From NCBI GenBank assembly GCA_002402005.2, contig NVUS02000266.1:1-6536 (forward strand): a stretch of 6,536 bases of DNA, in the 5' to 3' direction. Source of the DNA: OCS116 cluster bacterium (GTDB lineage Bacteria; Pseudomonadota; Alphaproteobacteria; Rhizobiales; OSC116). Position 1 is the stretch's first letter. The number at the start of each line of letters is the position of its first letter. Shown here in pieces: positions 5,963 through 6,536 of this stretch. The notes below the pieces were generated by a model. It did no database searches. It saw only the letters and a program-made list of their open reading frames with translations, and had not been told where the DNA came from. Made by a program: the position numbers and the translations under genes.

Positions 5963-6536
5963 ATGTCAAATTTAATTTTTAATGCCATTACTGGTCAAAA
6001 AGACATTCAAAATACTGTCGATCAAATCAAACTAGGTAGCCACAATACGGTTTTTTCATCCGTATTTTGGCTTCGCAATTCTATTGGCGCAGATAATATA
6101 TCTTTCACCGCAAGTGATGCCGGTGGGCAGATTCAACAAGCGTTGCATCTCTCGGTAAAACATAAATTTGGCTTCAAAATTGCCGAAATGCTGGTGAGCC
6201 GTTCACTCAATATAGTGACGCCATCAACAATAGCCAGCAACCGATAGATAATTTTTTCAAACATTGTTTGGCGCATCTAAATGGCAAACATATCGATGCC
6301 GTGCATTTGCGCAATGTGCGCGCTGATGCGCACATCATCGAATATTGCCAAAATAACGGCCTGATTTTGGAAAAAAAACAAGCCCCGTGGATAGATTTAA
6401 CCAAATTCGAAAATTATGAAGCCTATTTTAATGGCCTTGGCAAAACCACCCGCAAAACCTATCGTAAATTGTTCCGCGATTTAGACACCCAATTTAATGT
6501 CTATCTAGATGATCAGATAACCGCCGAATTGGTCAA
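5963..6536 (+). pseudogene. Second BioF2-like acetyltransferase paralogue, frameshifted and cut by the window end
   Basis: This copy aligns with the intact gene at 4840-5916. Its first frame (ATG 5963, stop 6245-6247) gives a segment starting FSSVFW and ending GFKIAEM, matching FSSPHWF and GFKSAEM upstream. After base 6190 the homology moves to the frame one base back: GEPFTQYSDAI, then HLRNVRADAHIIEYCQ, a KKQAPW segment, EAYFNGLGKTTRKTYRKL and FNVYLDDQITAELV. These match GEPYIQYNDMI and the following residues of the first copy. At the break the paralogue reads atggctggtgag (5053-5064) and this copy reads atgctggtgag, so exactly one G is missing. The second frame is open from 6190 to the last base of the window, and the rest lies beyond. 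The clean reading frame on both sides suggests a very recent mutation or a sequencing error. No slippery heptamer is visible, so programmed frameshifting is unlikely. Confidence 0.82.

Noticed and set aside
6181..6247. Programmed ribosomal frameshift in the second acetyltransferase
   Set aside because: No slippery heptamer is visible at the shift, and the intact paralogue differs there by one simple G, so a deletion or read error explains it better.

Overview
The window most likely comes from an alphaproteobacterium of moderate to low GC. The evidence is a DUF2852-type membrane protein, a stand-alone TfoX C-terminal-domain protein and a compact class I nrdA-nrdB pair. This placement rests on recognising families by eye. 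No rRNA or other firm taxonomic marker is present, so order and genus are left open.

Layout. Positions 1-2189 (+) hold the 3' part of nrdA followed by complete nrdB, the two subunits of an aerobic class I ribonucleotide reductase. A perfect 10-bp hairpin lies between them. Positions 2190-2455 have no gene but contain a long imperfect stem-loop, and a TATAAT-like -10 box precedes a small single-domain cupin gene (2456-2827, +). A strong hairpin with A and T tracts on its two sides (2933-2962) ends the cupin gene and also the convergent DUF2852 gene (2993-3430, -). A divergent intergenic region of 143 bp leads to an iron-sulfur protein with one Fer4_19 domain and two CDGSH domains (3574-4206, +). 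That gene converges, 8 bases apart, on the TfoX_C gene (4215-4583, -).

After a 256-bp AT-rich spacer, GC drops and two tandem paralogous acetyltransferase genes of the BioF2-like/CelD GNAT type follow (+). The first (4840-5916) is intact. The second (5963 to the window end) carries a one-base deletion, relative to its paralogue, that breaks its frame at about 6190. It then continues in the new frame to the edge of the window.

How the genes work together. NrdA and NrdB form one enzyme that supplies deoxyribonucleotides, with radical transfer from NrdB to the NrdA active site. The cupin, DUF2852, CDGSH and TfoX_C genes look like independent single-gene units of the core or near-core genome, and the sequence shows no shared pathway. 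The acetyltransferase pair resembles an accessory region, possibly linked to surface glycan or lipid modification by analogy with CelD-like proteins; that role is inferred. I found no mobile element, CRISPR array, tRNA or rRNA. I see no clearly new multi-gene system. The items most worth checking are the frameshifted paralogue, the Asp-to-Glu change at the first metal ligand of NrdB, the three-cluster Fe-S protein and the two unexplained hairpins.
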